A stretch of 64,000 nucleotides of DNA from Arthrobacter zhaoxinii (GCF_025244925.1 NZ_CP104275.1:3404211-3468210), one strand, 5' to 3'. Numbered from the stretch's first letter, positions 36,436-46,539 are shown. Program-made: numbers and translations. Notes: a model not told the origin generated them from the letters alone.

Positions 36436-37521
36436 GTGTCCGAGAATCCCATTCGGGTGGCAATTGTCGGTGTTGGAAACTGCGCAGCTTCGCTGGTGCA
36501 GGGTGTCCAGTACTACCGAAGCGCCGACCCCAACGAAACCGTTCCAGGCCTGATGCACGTCAAGTTCGGCGATTACCACGTCAATGACGTGCAGTTCGTT
36601 GCCGCTTTCGACGTGGACAGCAAGAAGGTCGGCCTCGATCTGGCTGACGCAATCGGTGCAAGCGAAAACAACACCATCAAGATTGCCGATGTTCCGCAGA
36701 CCGGCATCACGGTGCAGCGCGGGCACACCCTGGACGGGCTGGGCAAGTACTACCGGGAAACCATCACCGAATCCGATGCCTCGCCGGTGGATATTGTTGC
36801 TGCCCTGCGGGACAACGCCGTGGACGTTATGGTCTGCTACCTGCCGGTGGGTTCCGAGCAGGCGGCAAAGTTCTATGCCCAGTGCGCCATCGATGCCGGC
36901 GTCGGCTTCGTTAATGCGCTGCCCGTTTTCATTGCCGGCACCAAGGAATGGGCGGACAAGTTCACCGCGGCCGGCGTGCCGATTGTCGGCGACGACATCA
37001 AGAGCCAGATCGGCGCCACCATCACGCACCGCGTGATGGCCAAGCTGTTCGAGGACCGCGGCGTCGTCCTGGACCGCACGTACCAGCTGAACGTCGGCGG
37101 CAACATGGACTTCAAGAACATGCTTGAGCGCGAGCGCCTGGAGTCAAAGAAGATCTCCAAGACGCAGGCCGTCACCTCCAACACCTCCGCCGAGCTGAAG
37201 GCCGACGACGTCCACATCGGCCCGTCGGACTACGTTGCCTGGCTTGATGACCGCAAGTGGGCCTTTGTCCGGCTCGAAGGCCGCAACTTCGGCGACGCTC
37301 CGGTGTCCCTGGAATACAAGCTGGAGGTCTGGGATTCCCCCAACTCCGCCGGTGTCATCATCGATGCCGTGCGCGCCGCCAAGATCGCCATGGACCGCGG
37401 CGTCGGCGGACCCATCCTCTCGGCCTCGAGCTACTTCATGAAGTCTCCGCCGGAGCAGTACAACGACGACATTGCCAAGGAAAAGGTGGAGCAGTTCATC
37501 CGCGGCGAGGTCGAGCGCTAA
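36436..37521 (+). CDS. ino1: myo-Inositol-3-phosphate synthase
   Basis: Converts D-glucose 6-phosphate to L-myo-inositol 1(3)-phosphate with bound NAD+ (EC 5.5.1.4); the first committed step to inositol, phosphatidylinositol and mycothiol in actinobacteria. The 361-residue length is that of the short actinobacterial type. Motifs: Rossmann [20 protein letters not shown], then [28 protein letters not shown] and [13 protein letters not shown] with catalytic Lys residues in the DDIKSQIG and KKISK regions. GTG 36436 is preceded by AAAGGAG. A -10-like TAGACT lies at 36376-36381. Two genes downstream lies mshA, which uses this inositol phosphate. Confidence 0.97.
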   Translation: MSENPIRVAIVGVGNCAASLVQGVQYYRSADPNETVPGLMHVKFGDYHVNDVQFVAAFDVDSKKVGLDLADAIGASENNTIKIADVPQTGITVQRGHTLDGLGKYYRETITESDASPVDIVAALRDNAVDVMVCYLPVGSEQAAKFYAQCAIDAGVGFVNALPVFIAGTKEWADKFTAAGVPIVGDDIKSQIGATITHRVMAKLFEDRGVVLDRTYQLNVGGNMDFKNMLERERLESKKISKTQAVTSNTSAELKADDVHIGPSDYVAWLDDRKWAFVRLEGRNFGDAPVSLEYKLEVWDSPNSAGVIIDAVRAAKIAMDRGVGGPILSASSYFMKSPPEQYNDDIAKEKVEQFIRGEVER

Positions 37522-37535
37522 GACCCCGGCAGCAC

Positions 37536-37575
37536 AAGGCCCCCGTCCCCGGAATGCTCCGGGATCGGGGGCCTT
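37536..37575. terminator. Terminator between ino1 and fhs
   Basis: AAGGCCCCCG and CGGGGGCCTT close a long hairpin with a second internal stem (CCGGA/TCCGG). It lies between convergent ino1 and fhs and can serve both, although the U-tract is short. Confidence 0.8.
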
Positions 37576-37610
37576 GCCGTGTCCGGACCGCTCCGGGCCC
37601 GGGGCGGATC

Positions 37611-39296
37611 CTAGATAAGTCCGCTCGGCGTCCCGTCCGAGGCGACGCCCATGCGCAGCGCCGCCGGCTCCCGAGGCAGTCCCGGCATGGTCATGACCGC
37701 CCCGGTCAGCGCCACCACGAAGCCGGCCCCGGTCTTGATGGACAGATCCCGCACGTGCAGGGTGAAGCCCGACGGCGCACCCAGGGCCGCCGGGTCGTCG
37801 GAGAAGGAGTACGGCGTTTTGGCCATGCAGACCGGCAGGTGCTCCAGTCCCCGCGCCGCTATCTCCTCCAGCCGGCGCAGCGCGGCCGGAGCAAATTCGA
37901 CGTCGGCGGCACCGTAGATCTCCCGGGCCACGGCCCGGATCTTCTGCTCCACCGGCAGCTCGTCCGGATAGAGGAACCGGAAGTCCGCCGGCCGTTCCAG
38001 GGCCCCGAGCACCGCCGCCGCCAGGTCATCGCCGCCCGGTCCGCCGCCGCCGTGCGCCCACACCTCGGCCACCGCGGCGCTGACGCCCTGCTCGGCGCAC
38101 CAGTCCATCAGCCAGCGCAGTTCGGCGTCCGTATCGGTGCTGAAGCGGTTGACCGCCACCACGGGGTTGATCCCGAACCGGCGGACGTTCTCCAGGTGCC
38201 GGTGCAGGTTGACGACGCCGGCCTGCAGTGCCGGAAGGTTCTCCGCCGCCAGGCCGGTCTTGGGCACACCCCCGTGCATCTTCAGGGCCCGGACGGTGGC
38301 CACCACCACTATGGCGTCCGGGGCGACATCCGCCACCCGGGACTTGATGTCCAGGTACTTTTCCGCCCCGAGGTCCGCCCCGAACCCGGCTTCCGTCACA
38401 ACCAGGTCGGCCAGCCGGAGGGCCGCGGACGTGGCAATGACGGAATTGCAGCCGTGCGCGATGTTGGCGAACGGCCCGCCGTGGACGAGGGCCGGGGTTC
38501 CGGCCAGGGTCTGCACCAGGTTCGGTTTCAGTGCGTCGCGCAGCAGCAGCGTCATGGCGCCCTGCGCGCCGAGATCGGCAACGGTGACGGGCCGCCGGTC
38601 GTAGGTGTAGCCGACGGTGATCCGGGACAGGCGTTCCGTGAGGTCCGCAAGGTTCCGGGCGAGGCAGAAAACAGCCATCACCTCCGAGGCCACGGTGATG
38701 TCGAAGCCGTCCTGCCGCGGCACGCCCTGGGCCGGTCCGCCGAGGCCGATGACGACCTCGCGCAGGGCGCGGTCATTCATGTCCAGGACGCGTTTAATGG
38801 TGATGCGGCGCGGATCCAGTCCCAGTTGGTTGCCCTGGAAGATGTGGTTGTCCAGCAGTGCGGCCAGTGCATTGTTTGCCGAGGTAATGGCGTGGAAATC
38901 GCCGGTGAAATGCAGGTTGATCTCCTCCATGGGCACCACCTGCGAATAGCCGCCGCCGGTGGCGCCTCCCTTCATACCGAGAACCGGACCCATGGACGGC
39001 TCACGCAGGGCAATCATCACGTTTTTCCCGGCCCGGTGCAGGGCGTCCGCCAGTCCCACCGTCACAGTTGATTTGCCTTCACCGGCAGGCGTAGGGCTCA
39101 TGGCCGTCACCAGGACCACCCGGCCGCGGGCCGAATCCTCCCGCAGGAGCGCCGGATCGATTTTCGCCTTGTACCGTCCGTAGGATTCCAGGACGGCGTC
39201 GGGAATCGACGCGGCGCGGGCAATCTCCGTGATCGGCAGCAGGCGGGCCGCCCGGGAAATTTCGAGGTCCGAGGGCATATCGGCACTGATACGCAT
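37611..39296 (-). CDS. fhs: Formate--tetrahydrofolate ligase
   Basis: ATP-dependent synthesis of 10-formyl-tetrahydrofolate from formate (EC 6.3.4.3), supplying one-carbon units. 561 residues, normal length. Features: P-loop-like [18 protein letters not shown] near residue 70, the metal/formate region [55 protein letters not shown], and [15 protein letters not shown]. The C-terminal [14 protein letters not shown] is typical. No folD lies beside it. The upstream 107 bp before mshA is GC-rich with no obvious riboswitch. Confidence 0.97.
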   Translation of the reverse strand: MRISADMPSDLEISRAARLLPITEIARAASIPDAVLESYGRYKAKIDPALLREDSARGRVVLVTAMSPTPAGEGKSTVTVGLADALHRAGKNVMIALREPSMGPVLGMKGGATGGGYSQVVPMEEINLHFTGDFHAITSANNALAALLDNHIFQGNQLGLDPRRITIKRVLDMNDRALREVVIGLGGPAQGVPRQDGFDITVASEVMAVFCLARNLADLTERLSRITVGYTYDRRPVTVADLGAQGAMTLLLRDALKPNLVQTLAGTPALVHGGPFANIAHGCNSVIATSAALRLADLVVTEAGFGADLGAEKYLDIKSRVADVAPDAIVVVATVRALKMHGGVPKTGLAAENLPALQAGVVNLHRHLENVRRFGINPVVAVNRFSTDTDAELRWLMDWCAEQGVSAAVAEVWAHGGGGPGGDDLAAAVLGALERPADFRFLYPDELPVEQKIRAVAREIYGAADVEFAPAALRRLEEIAARGLEHLPVCMAKTPYSFSDDPAALGAPSGFTLHVRDLSIKTGAGFVVALTGAVMTMPGLPREPAALRMGVASDGTPSGLI

Positions 39297-39403
39297 GGTC
39301 TGCGTTCCTTCCGCTGTGCCGTCAACGGATTCGCTGGACGGCTGCTGGTCGCTGGTTGGAAGCCAAGCTACCAGCAGTCCCGGTCCGCGGGGGCTGCTTC
39401 GGC

Positions 39404-40648
39404 CTACTTGCGCACGGAGCGGCTGGCGAACTGGTCCGCTGCCTCCCGGTAGCTTTCCGCCGTCAGCATGGCCGTCCGGCGCCAGCCGAACGCCTGGGCA
39501 TGGGCAGCCGCGCCTTCTCCGAGCGCGCGACGCCGGTCGGTGCCGTCGTAGAGTGCCTCCATCTCAGCGGCCCACCGGCCGGGGGCGTGGCCGTCAACGA
39601 GGACGCCGCTTCGACCGTTGCGCACGGCCTTGGGCAGCCCGCCCACGTTCGCAGCCAGGACGGGAGTTCCGCAGGCCTGGGCTTCGAGGGCCACCAGGCC
39701 AAACGATTCGCTGAAGGAGGGAACGGCTACGACGTCGGCGGCACGGAACCAGTCCGCGAGCTGGTGCGGTTCCACCGGCGGCCGCAGGGACACCGTGTCC
39801 TGCAGGCCCAGCCGGCGCACAAGCGGTACCAGGTCCAGCACGGAGGAACCGCTGCCGGCGCCGAGGATGCTGACGCGCAGGGGAATGTCCGGACGGCGGC
39901 GGCGCAGCTCGGCGGCCGCCTCGACCAGCACCTGGGGGCCTTTGAGGCGCTGGATCCGGCCGGCGAAGACCACGTGGAAAACGGCGGGCAGGAAACCCAG
40001 ACCGGCCTGCACCCCGGGCCTGCCCCGGGGAGAAAACACGTTCAGGTCCACACCGGGCGCCACCACATCCACGGCGGCCGGATCGGCTCCGTAGAGCGTT
40101 TCCAGTTCGGTGGCCTCGGTGCTGGTGTTGGCAATCAGGCGGGTGGCCCCGCGCACCACGCGCTGTTCGCCGTCGATCCGGATCTGCGGTTCGGCGGCCT
40201 CGCCCGGCTGGGCCTGGAGGTTCTTGACTCGGGCCATTGTGTGCATGGTGTGGACCAGCGGGAGGTCCCACTGCTGCGCGACGGACAATCCTGCAGTTCC
40301 GGATACCCAGTAGTGCGAGTGGACAACATCGAATCCGCCGTCGAGCAAGAACGGCTGCGCTTCGGCCACTGCAGAGGCCATGTCCAGATAGGGCAGCTGT
40401 TCCTTGGGCACCTTGCCGACCGGACCCGCGGTGACGTGGCGGACGGTCACTCCGGGCGCCAGCTCCACGTCGGCAGTCTGCAGGGGGTCGGTGGCACGGG
40501 TGAAGATCTCGACCTCGGTGCCGCCGCGCGCCAGTTCGAGGGCCACCGAGCGGACGTACACATTCATTCCGCCGGCGTCGCCGGAGCCTGGCTGTTCAAG
40601 CGGGGAGGTATGGAGCGAGAGCATGGCCACACGCTTGACCTGGGGCAC
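39404..40648 (-). CDS. mshA: D-inositol-3-phosphate glycosyltransferase MshA
   Basis: First enzyme of mycothiol synthesis: transfers N-acetylglucosamine from UDP-GlcNAc to 1L-myo-inositol 1-phosphate (EC 2.4.1.250). GT4/GT-B fold, 414 residues. N-terminal [37 protein letters not shown] is diagnostic of MshA; the C-terminal domain shows [21 protein letters not shown] and the UDP-binding E-x7-E motif [22 protein letters not shown]. Location close to ino1 makes the pathway link direct. A weak SigR/SigH-like promoter (TTTCC...AAC on the plus strand, 40690-40716) lies about 40 bp upstream. Confidence 0.96.
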   Translation of the reverse strand: MPQVKRVAMLSLHTSPLEQPGSGDAGGMNVYVRSVALELARGGTEVEIFTRATDPLQTADVELAPGVTVRHVTAGPVGKVPKEQLPYLDMASAVAEAQPFLLDGGFDVVHSHYWVSGTAGLSVAQQWDLPLVHTMHTMARVKNLQAQPGEAAEPQIRIDGEQRVVRGATRLIANTSTEATELETLYGADPAAVDVVAPGVDLNVFSPRGRPGVQAGLGFLPAVFHVVFAGRIQRLKGPQVLVEAAAELRRRRPDIPLRVSILGAGSGSSVLDLVPLVRRLGLQDTVSLRPPVEPHQLADWFRAADVVAVPSFSESFGLVALEAQACGTPVLAANVGGLPKAVRNGRSGVLVDGHAPGRWAAEMEALYDGTDRRRALGEGAAAHAQAFGWRRTAMLTAESYREAADQFASRSVRK

Positions 40649-40689
40649 CTTGCTCCCTTCCTTACCGAAATCTTCTCTATCGACTTTAT

Positions 40690-40716
40690 AACGCCGCGCG
40701 CCTGAGCTTTGTTTCC
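40690..40716 (-). promoter_or_regulatory. Possible SigR/SigH-type promoter of mshA
   Basis: Reading the minus strand, GGAAA is followed after 19 bases by GTT, then ATAAAG. The consensus for thiol-stress sigma factors is GGAAT-N18-GTT, so spacing is one base long and one base differs. Plausible because mshA belongs to SigR regulons in Streptomyces. Confidence 0.35.
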
Positions 40717-40766
40717 TGTCGGCTGGAACACTTCCGCATCAGCCCTGGCCCATGCCCCGGACACGA

Positions 40767-40801
40767 CTCTGCCCGGCACCTCGCGGAGGTGCCGGGCAGA
40801 G
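40767..40801 (-). terminator. Perfect 15-bp terminator hairpin
   Basis: CTCTGCCCGGCACCT and AGGTGCCGGGCAGAG pair perfectly around CGCGG, 31 bp past the stop of the small gene at 40833-41132. It insulates that gene from mshA. Confidence 0.85.
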
Positions 40802-40832
40802 CCCGTCGAACCGTTCCGGGTCAGGCCCGGAA

Positions 40833-41132
40833 TCACTTAGCCGAATGGAAGTAGTGCAGGAGCAGATGGCCCTGTTCACCGTTCAGGGCCGCATCCAACC
40901 GGGCGTCGTGGACGGCGCTGGAGCGGAGGTAGGAGCTTCGCAGGCGCTTGAGCATGAAGTACACCCCCTTGGCGGCTCGTCGCAGGACCGGAGCGGGTTG
41001 TTCCGGAGGCCGGGCCGGAGGCAGCAGCTGCACATCGTTGCCGGCGGCATCGTTGGGCAGTCCGGTCCGGAATCCGGCATCGGTAAGGGTTTTTTTGGGC
41101 AGCGTTGTATTGGGCTGGGGGTATTCAGGCAC
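40833..41132 (-). CDS. Small protein of unknown function
   Basis: Not recognised. From GTG 41132 (preceded by GGAG at 7 bp) the 99-residue product starts MPEYPQPNTTLPKKTLTDAGF, has a Pro-rich middle (LLPPARPPEQPAPVLRR), and ends with a basic helical segment (GVYFMLKRLRSSYLRSSAVHDARLDAALNGEQGHLLLHYFHSAK). No membrane helix. A perfect terminator follows, and the ribosome site is good, so it is probably real and monocistronic. The open frame continues upstream to 41198 but with a hydrophobic, less typical N-terminus. Confidence 0.6.
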   Translation of the reverse strand: MPEYPQPNTTLPKKTLTDAGFRTGLPNDAAGNDVQLLPPARPPEQPAPVLRRAAKGVYFMLKRLRSSYLRSSAVHDARLDAALNGEQGHLLLHYFHSAK

Positions 41133-41783
41133 TGGAATCTCCGACAGGAATGGCCCGGAAAAGGGCACAAAAGAATAAGGAAGGAAACAAAGCATCAAAA
41201 AGGATGCGGAAATCCCTGCAGAAAGGCGTCGGTAATTACGTCAAGGCGATTTGCGGGAAATACCCGACCATGACGGTACGGCGCGATTCAAAGGGGAAAA
41301 CCGGCTGCTGGCCAGCACATAAACCCCGACGCCGCCGGGCGGCTCCCTGGAAGGAGCGGCGCCGAGGGTTTAGTGCCGGAGAAGTTGCGCTTGATGCCTG
41401 CGCCGGGGGCGCTGGGCGGCTTTGCCGGGGGCGGCAGCGTCTACGCTGGAACGCCTGGCCGGCCTGCAGCCGCGGTAAACCGCGACTCAACGTACAGCCA
41501 GCCCGGCAGGACCGAAGACGGTACCCGAGGGAAGGATGGCCGGAGATTGCCGCCGGCATTGCCACCGGTTCCAACAATGTGCATGCCATTAGTGTTCATC
41601 AATCTCCACCTCCTGTTTACGGTACCCGGGGTACTGGACACGGAATCCAGTTCGGTCTAAAGCGGACCTCAAAGTGCCCGCAAAAGAAAGGTACAACAAG
41701 CACCCGGACGCTGCCAAGCCCTTTTAGATAAATTCCGAAAAAACTTTATTTCAGGGCGGGGCGCAACGTGCCTTGACGCAGTG
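41133..41783. other. 650-bp intergenic region with one possible small ORF
   Basis: Between the small gene at 40833 and the phosphatase at 41784 I see no established gene. The left part is A-rich for this genome (41160-41300), and the right part includes an AT-rich stretch (TTTTAGATAAATTCCGAAAAAACTTTATTTC, about 41720-41752, quoted in summary) that could be a promoter or terminator zone. A single small ORF with a strong ribosome site is listed separately. Confidence 0.5.
41441..41599 (-). CDS. Possible small ORF (52 aa) with strong ribosome-binding site
   Basis: ATG 41599 is preceded at 9 bp by AGGAGG, the best Shine-Dalgarno in the area. The predicted peptide starts MNTNGMHIVGTGGNAGGNLR and ends AAGRPGVPA. 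It has a Gly/Asn-rich start, no membrane segment, and no family I can recognise. Frame-specific codon bias is unclear because an overlapping frame is also open. The ribosome site is the only strong argument, so it may be a short peptide gene or a decayed 5' end of a longer gene. Confidence 0.35.
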   Translation of the reverse strand: MNTNGMHIVGTGGNAGGNLRPSFPRVPSSVLPGWLYVESRFTAAAGRPGVPA

Positions 41784-42440
41784 TTAGAGGTTCCAACCCA
41801 CAACGGCAGGAGTGTGCTTATCCCAGCCGAGGGTACAGACCGCCGCGGTGCTCAAGGCGAAATGCCGGCCCATCTCGGGAGGAAGGCCCAGCCAGCGGGC
41901 CGCCAGGATGCGCAGGAAATGGCCGTGTGCCACAAGGAGGACTTTCTCCACCGGCACGGCCTCGGGATCGCGGTCCATTTCAGTGCCGGAGCCGGCCTGC
42001 ACGGAGGAGATGATGCGGTCTGCGCGTTCGGCCACCTGTGCCAGGGTTTCCCCGTTGGGCACACCGTCCTTCCAGATCAGGTAACCCGGGTTCTCGGCGC
42101 GGACCTGGCGGCTGTTGCGGCCCTCGTTGTCGCCGTAGTCCCATTCGTGGGCATGCGGGACCACCTCGGGGTCAGGGTAGCCGACCAGTTCCGCGGTGCG
42201 GCGGGCACGGATCAGCGGGGAGGAGAGCACCCTGTCGAACGCCACCGGTCCGATTTTCCCGCGGGCGGCTACGGCCTGCGCCTCGCCCTCCGGTGTCAGG
42301 GGGATGTCCGTGAGGCCGGTGTAGTTGCCTTCGCGGGACCATTCAGTCTCGCCGTGGCGCAGCAGCCAGAGACGGGGCAGCCGGGTTCCGGAGGGAGTCA
42401 GGTCCGGAACTGCCGGTCCGAAGTTTTCCCCGTTGCTCAT
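41784..42440 (-). CDS. Histidine phosphatase (phosphoglycerate-mutase-like)
   Basis: Cytosolic histidine-phosphatase superfamily protein of 218 residues. The catalytic LLRHGETEWSREGNYTGLTDIPLT contains the phospho-accepting His; ARRTAELVG, the acid/base Glu region HEWDYGDNEGRNS, and VLLVAHGHFLRILAARWLGL with the second His complete the site. Substrate unknown; relatives include phosphoglycerate mutase, CobC and broad phosphatases. Its start overlaps the stop of pcnA by 4 bp, so it is the second gene of that unit. Confidence 0.92.
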   Translation of the reverse strand: MSNGENFGPAVPDLTPSGTRLPRLWLLRHGETEWSREGNYTGLTDIPLTPEGEAQAVAARGKIGPVAFDRVLSSPLIRARRTAELVGYPDPEVVPHAHEWDYGDNEGRNSRQVRAENPGYLIWKDGVPNGETLAQVAERADRIISSVQAGSGTEMDRDPEAVPVEKVLLVAHGHFLRILAARWLGLPPEMGRHFALSTAAVCTLGWDKHTPAVVGWNL

Positions 42441-43960
42441 TTGCCGTCCTTCTCGTTCGTCCCTGGTGTTTCCGGTTCCCCGGAGGGTTCCTTTTCCGTT
42501 GTATCAGGTGTTGTGCCAACGGCGGCAATCGGATTTTCGGGCTGCTCGGCCCACCAGGCGCGGAGCAGCTGCGCTGTTTCCTCCTCGCTGCGGGGTCCGT
42601 TCTCCATCCGTTCCTCGAGCAGGAACCGGTACGCGCGTCCCACCACCGGCCCGGGTCGGATCTGCAGCAGGGCCATGATCTGCTCGCCGTCCAGGTCCGG
42701 GCGGATGGCGGCCAGCTCCTCCTGCTCCGCCAGGGCGGCAATCCGTTGTTCCAGGTCGTCATAGGCGAAGGCCAGCCGCTCGGCCTTGCGCCGGTTGCGG
42801 GTGGTTACGTCGGAGCGCGTGAGGCGGTGCAGGCGCTGCAGCAGCGGCCCGGCGTCGTTCACGTACCGCCGCACCGCCGAGTCGGTCCAGCCCGCGTCGC
42901 CGTAGCCGTAGAAGCGCATGTGCAGTTCCACCAGCCGGGCGACGGCCTTGATGGTGTCATTGTCGAACCGCAGGGCCTTCATGCGCTTGGCTGTGAGCTT
43001 GGCTCCCACGCCGTCGTGGTGGAGGAAGCTGACGGATCCGTTCGGCTCGAAACGCCGCGTGGCCGGCTTGCCGACGTCGTGCATCAGGGCAGCGAAACGC
43101 AGGACGAAGTCCGGCGCCGGCACCGGGCCCTCGCTGCCGGTTTCCAGCTCGCAGGCCTGGCGGAGCACCGTCAGCGAGTGCTGGTACACGTCCTTGTGCC
43201 GGTGGTGCTCGTCGATCTCCAGCCGAAGGGCCGAGACCTCGGGCAGCACGTGGTCGGCCAGGCCGCTCTCCACCAGCAGGTCCACGCCGGTCCACGGAGC
43301 CTTGCCGCAGATCAGCTTGGTCAGTTCATCCCGGACCCGTTCCGCGGAGATGATCCCGATCCGCCCGGCCATCTCCCGCATGGCTTCAAAGACATCCGGT
43401 GCCACTTCCACACCCAGCTGGGAGGCGAACCGGGCGGCCCGCATCATGCGCAGCGGATCGTCGGAGAACGACGTCGACGGGGCACCGGGGGTGCGCACCA
43501 TGCCGGCGTGCAGGTCGCGGGCTCCGCCGAAGGGATCCACCAGTTCCATGGACGGCAGCCGCAGCGCCATCGCGTTCATGGTGAAGTCACGGCGGAACAG
43601 ATCGTCTTCAAGCTTGTCGCCGAAAGCCACGGCGGGCTTGCGGGAGTCGGGATCATAGGCATCGGCACGGTAGGTCGTGACCTCCACCTGGAAGCCGTCC
43701 TTGCGCATCCCGATGGTGCCGAACTCCCGGCCGATCTCCCAGTAAGTGTCGGCCCAGCCCTTGATGATCCGGATGATGTCATCCGGGCGCGCGTTGGTGG
43801 TGAAATCCAGGTCCGGGGAGACCCTGCCCAGGAATAGGTCGCGGACGGGACCGCCAACGAGCGAAAGCTCGTACCCGGCATCCTCGAAACGCGCACCGAG
43901 GTCCGGGATCACGTCGGGTAACGGGGAGTTCAAGGCCGAACTATCAAAAAGGTGCACCAT
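42437..43960 (-). CDS. pcnA: CCA tRNA nucleotidyltransferase (PcnA/Cca, class II)
   Basis: Adds or repairs the 3'-CCA end of tRNAs using CTP and ATP. 507 residues: N-terminal nucleotidyltransferase domain with YELSLVGGPVRDLFLGRVSPDLDFTTNARPDDI (G-G-x-V-R-D and the D-x-D metal site), RRDFTMNAMALRL, the RNA/SrmB-type neck with PLRMMRAARFASQLG, and a C-terminal HD domain (RFAALMHDVGKPATR). The tail after residue 465 is Glu/Pro/Thr-rich. Conserved neighbour of the NUDIX-murJ segment, divergent from it here. Confidence 0.95.
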   Translation of the reverse strand: MVHLFDSSALNSPLPDVIPDLGARFEDAGYELSLVGGPVRDLFLGRVSPDLDFTTNARPDDIIRIIKGWADTYWEIGREFGTIGMRKDGFQVEVTTYRADAYDPDSRKPAVAFGDKLEDDLFRRDFTMNAMALRLPSMELVDPFGGARDLHAGMVRTPGAPSTSFSDDPLRMMRAARFASQLGVEVAPDVFEAMREMAGRIGIISAERVRDELTKLICGKAPWTGVDLLVESGLADHVLPEVSALRLEIDEHHRHKDVYQHSLTVLRQACELETGSEGPVPAPDFVLRFAALMHDVGKPATRRFEPNGSVSFLHHDGVGAKLTAKRMKALRFDNDTIKAVARLVELHMRFYGYGDAGWTDSAVRRYVNDAGPLLQRLHRLTRSDVTTRNRRKAERLAFAYDDLEQRIAALAEQEELAAIRPDLDGEQIMALLQIRPGPVVGRAYRFLLEERMENGPRSEEETAQLLRAWWAEQPENPIAAVGTTPDTTEKEPSGEPETPGTNEKDGK

Positions 43961-44103
43961 AGTGCTTTAAGCGTGCCAGATAAAACAGCGAAGACCGACA
44001 ACAGGGCTTCGCCGGCGGGCGGACACGCCGAGGGTTCCCGCTTCCTCCCCGGCCACCCGGATAACAGTCATCATCGCCGGGCAAAGATCGTTACAGTGGG
44101 AGT

Positions 44104-44634
44104 ATGGCCCATCCCGTACCGAGCGCCCCCAAGCGGACCCCGTTGACAGCGTCAATGGGCGGCGCCGGTGCGCATTCGGTACATGCGCCCCTCCCCACGG
44201 TCGAGGAAGTGTCCGCCGGCGGGATTGTGGTGGACACCTCCACCGGGCAGCTGCAGGTCGCCATCATCGCCCGCCTGAACCGCGGCGGACGGCTGGAATG
44301 GTGCCTGCCGAAGGGCCATCCCGAAAACGACGAAGACAACCAGGCCGCTGCCATCCGGGAAATCGCTGAGGAAACGGGCATTGACGGCCGCATCCTCACC
44401 GCGCTGGGCAGCATTGACTACTGGTTCACGGTCAGCGGGCACCGCGTGCATAAGACGGTCCATCACTTCCTCCTCGAGGCCTGCGGCGGCCACCTGACCA
44501 TCGAAAACGATCCGGACCATGAGGCCGTGGACGTTGCCTGGGTTCCGCTGGCGGAACTCGGCCGGAGGCTCTCCTTCCCCAACGAGCGCCGCATCGCGGA
44601 CCTCGCCCGCGAGATCCTCCCCCGCTACCTCTGA
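44104..44634 (+). CDS. NUDIX hydrolase (MutT4-like position)
   Basis: Cytosolic NUDIX protein of 176 residues, hydrolysing a nucleoside diphosphate linked to another moiety. The NUDIX box is intact: GHPENDEDNQAAAIREIAEETGI (G-x5-E-x7-R-E-x2-E-E-x-G-I). The first 30 residues are a variable extension. Its place between pcnA and murJ is that of mutT4 (Rv3908) in Mycobacterium tuberculosis. The substrate is not certain. A murJ start follows after 64 bp, so the large DUF6049-type gene found at this spot in mycobacteria is absent. Confidence 0.92.
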   Translation: MAHPVPSAPKRTPLTASMGGAGAHSVHAPLPTVEEVSAGGIVVDTSTGQLQVAIIARLNRGGRLEWCLPKGHPENDEDNQAAAIREIAEETGIDGRILTALGSIDYWFTVSGHRVHKTVHHFLLEACGGHLTIENDPDHEAVDVAWVPLAELGRRLSFPNERRIADLAREILPRYL

Positions 44635-44698
44635 CCCGCCCGGACACCCCGGCGCCGGTTGAGGCAATCCGGACCGGAGGTGAGAACATAGGGTCACG

Positions 44699-46360
44699 AT
44701 GGCCGAAAAGAACATAGCCCCCAGTACCGCGCGTTCGAGCGCCGTGATGGCAGCCGGAACACTGGTTTCCCGCGTCCTAGGATTGGTCCGCACCGCACTG
44801 TTGGCAATTGCCATCGGGAACACCGGGCTCGTCACAGATATCTTCAGCTCCGCGAACGTGCTGCCCAACTTCATCTACCTGATGGTGGCCGGCGGCGTTT
44901 TCAACGCGGTGCTGGTTCCGCAGATCATCAAGGCAAGCAAGCAGGAAGACCGCGGGACGGAGTATGTCTCCCGCATCCTGACCCTGAGCCTCATGCTGCT
45001 GGCAGGCATCGCCCTTGCCGCCACCCTCCTGGCGCGGCCGATCCTGGACTTCGTCCTGTCACTGAGCCCGGAACAGCTGCCGCTGGCCACCACGTTCGCG
45101 TACTGGCTGTTCCCGCAGATTTTCTTCTACGGCGCCTATGCAGTGATCGGGCAGATCCTCAACGCCAACGGCAGGTTCGGTGCCTATATGTGGGCGCCCG
45201 TGGTCAACAACATCGTGGCAATCGCCGGCCTGCTCGTCTTCATCACCTTCATCGGCCGGGAGGAGACATCGTCGTTCTCCCCGGACACCTGGACCGGTCA
45301 GGCCACCCTGATCCTCGCCGGCAGCACCACCCTGGGCATCGTGCTGCAGGCCGCCGTACTCCTGTTTCCCCTGCGCCGGCTCGGACTGGGGCTGCGGCCG
45401 TCCTTCGGGCTGCGGGGCGTGGGGCTGCGGCAGACCGGCAAGGTGGCCAAGTGGACCATCATCACCATGCTGATCGGCAACGGCGCCTACCTGGTCTACA
45501 CGCATGTGGCCACGATCGCGTCCAAGGCACGGCCCGAATACCAGGCCATGGGCCAGGAGATCGCCGGCCACCTGAATCTCGAGACGGCGTCGATGCTGTA
45601 CATCATTCCGCACTCGGTCATCACGCTGTCCCTCGCCACCGTGCTGTTCAACAACATGTCCCACGCCTACGCGGAAAAGAACTACGACGGCGTCCGGGCC
45701 ACCCTCTCGCAGGGGCTGCGGGCAATCGGTGTGGCCACCGTCTTTTGTTCCGCCGTGCTGATTGTCCTGGCCGGACCGATCAGTATCTGGTTCAGCGGCG
45801 GGTCGAATGTCTCGGCCGCCCTGCAGGCCCAGGTGCTGGTGCTGCTGGCTGTTACTGCCCCGTTCCTCAGCGCCACTTTCCTGATGAACCGCGCCTTCTA
45901 CGCCAACGAGGACGGCAGGACTCCGCTGATCATGCAGGTCATCCTCTCGACCCTCGGCATCGGCCTGGCCCTGGCCGCGGCAACCCTGCCTGCTGACAAG
46001 ATCGTCTTTGCCCTGGCCGGGGCCTATTCAGTGGGCAACATTGCCGCCGTCATCGTGAGCCATATCTTCCTGAAGCGCAGCCTCGGGGACTACGGCGGAG
46101 CCAGGGTCTTTGACGTGCATGTCCGTCTGGTGGTTGCGGCCCTTGCTGCGGGGGCCGTCGGTTCCGCAGGTCTTGCCCTGCTGGGCGGGTACTCGCCCGG
46201 AGGCTTTGCCTGGCAGTCGATCCCGTCAGCCACCGTCACCATGGTGGTCTGCGGCGGTCTTATGGCCGTGGTGTACTACCTGATGCTTCGTGTGCTGAAG
46301 GTGCAGGAGCTCGATGCGTTCCTCCGGCCGCTCCTTGCCAAACTTCGCCGAACTCCCTAA
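44699..46360 (+). CDS. murJ: Lipid II flippase MurJ (MviN)
   Basis: Membrane flippase moving lipid II to the outer face for peptidoglycan synthesis. 553 residues and about fourteen to fifteen helices. The start STARSSAVMAAGTLVSRVLGLVRTALLAIAIG and FSSANVLPNFIYLMVAGGVFNAVLVPQI are MurJ signatures; GQILNANGRFGAYMWAPVVNNIVAI and FLSATFLMNRAFYANEDGRTPLIMQV mark the later helices. Compared with mycobacterial MviN (Rv3910), which carries a fused pseudokinase and an extracytoplasmic domain, this protein ends after the transmembrane part, and those modules are encoded by the next gene. Confidence 0.96.
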   Translation: MAEKNIAPSTARSSAVMAAGTLVSRVLGLVRTALLAIAIGNTGLVTDIFSSANVLPNFIYLMVAGGVFNAVLVPQIIKASKQEDRGTEYVSRILTLSLMLLAGIALAATLLARPILDFVLSLSPEQLPLATTFAYWLFPQIFFYGAYAVIGQILNANGRFGAYMWAPVVNNIVAIAGLLVFITFIGREETSSFSPDTWTGQATLILAGSTTLGIVLQAAVLLFPLRRLGLGLRPSFGLRGVGLRQTGKVAKWTIITMLIGNGAYLVYTHVATIASKARPEYQAMGQEIAGHLNLETASMLYIIPHSVITLSLATVLFNNMSHAYAEKNYDGVRATLSQGLRAIGVATVFCSAVLIVLAGPISIWFSGGSNVSAALQAQVLVLLAVTAPFLSATFLMNRAFYANEDGRTPLIMQVILSTLGIGLALAAATLPADKIVFALAGAYSVGNIAAVIVSHIFLKRSLGDYGGARVFDVHVRLVVAALAAGAVGSAGLALLGGYSPGGFAWQSIPSATVTMVVCGGLMAVVYYLMLRVLKVQELDAFLRPLLAKLRRTP

Positions 46361-46539
46361 AGTGCCGGCTCCGGCATTCTGAGAAGTCACAGGTAGCATG
46401 GGAGCAAAGCAGGCAGTTCAGGGCTGCGGCAGCCGGCCGTGTTCCGTGTCCGTGAACAAAGATCCAAGTATGCATGGTCAGATACGCAGAGTCAGATAAT
46501 CCTGACGCAGTCTTATTGCCGTTTTCATGGGAGGAACAC

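Noticed and set aside
41236..41589. 117-codon minus-strand frame
   Set aside because: Arg/Pro-rich and in a different frame from the ORF that has the strong AGGAGG; no independent support.
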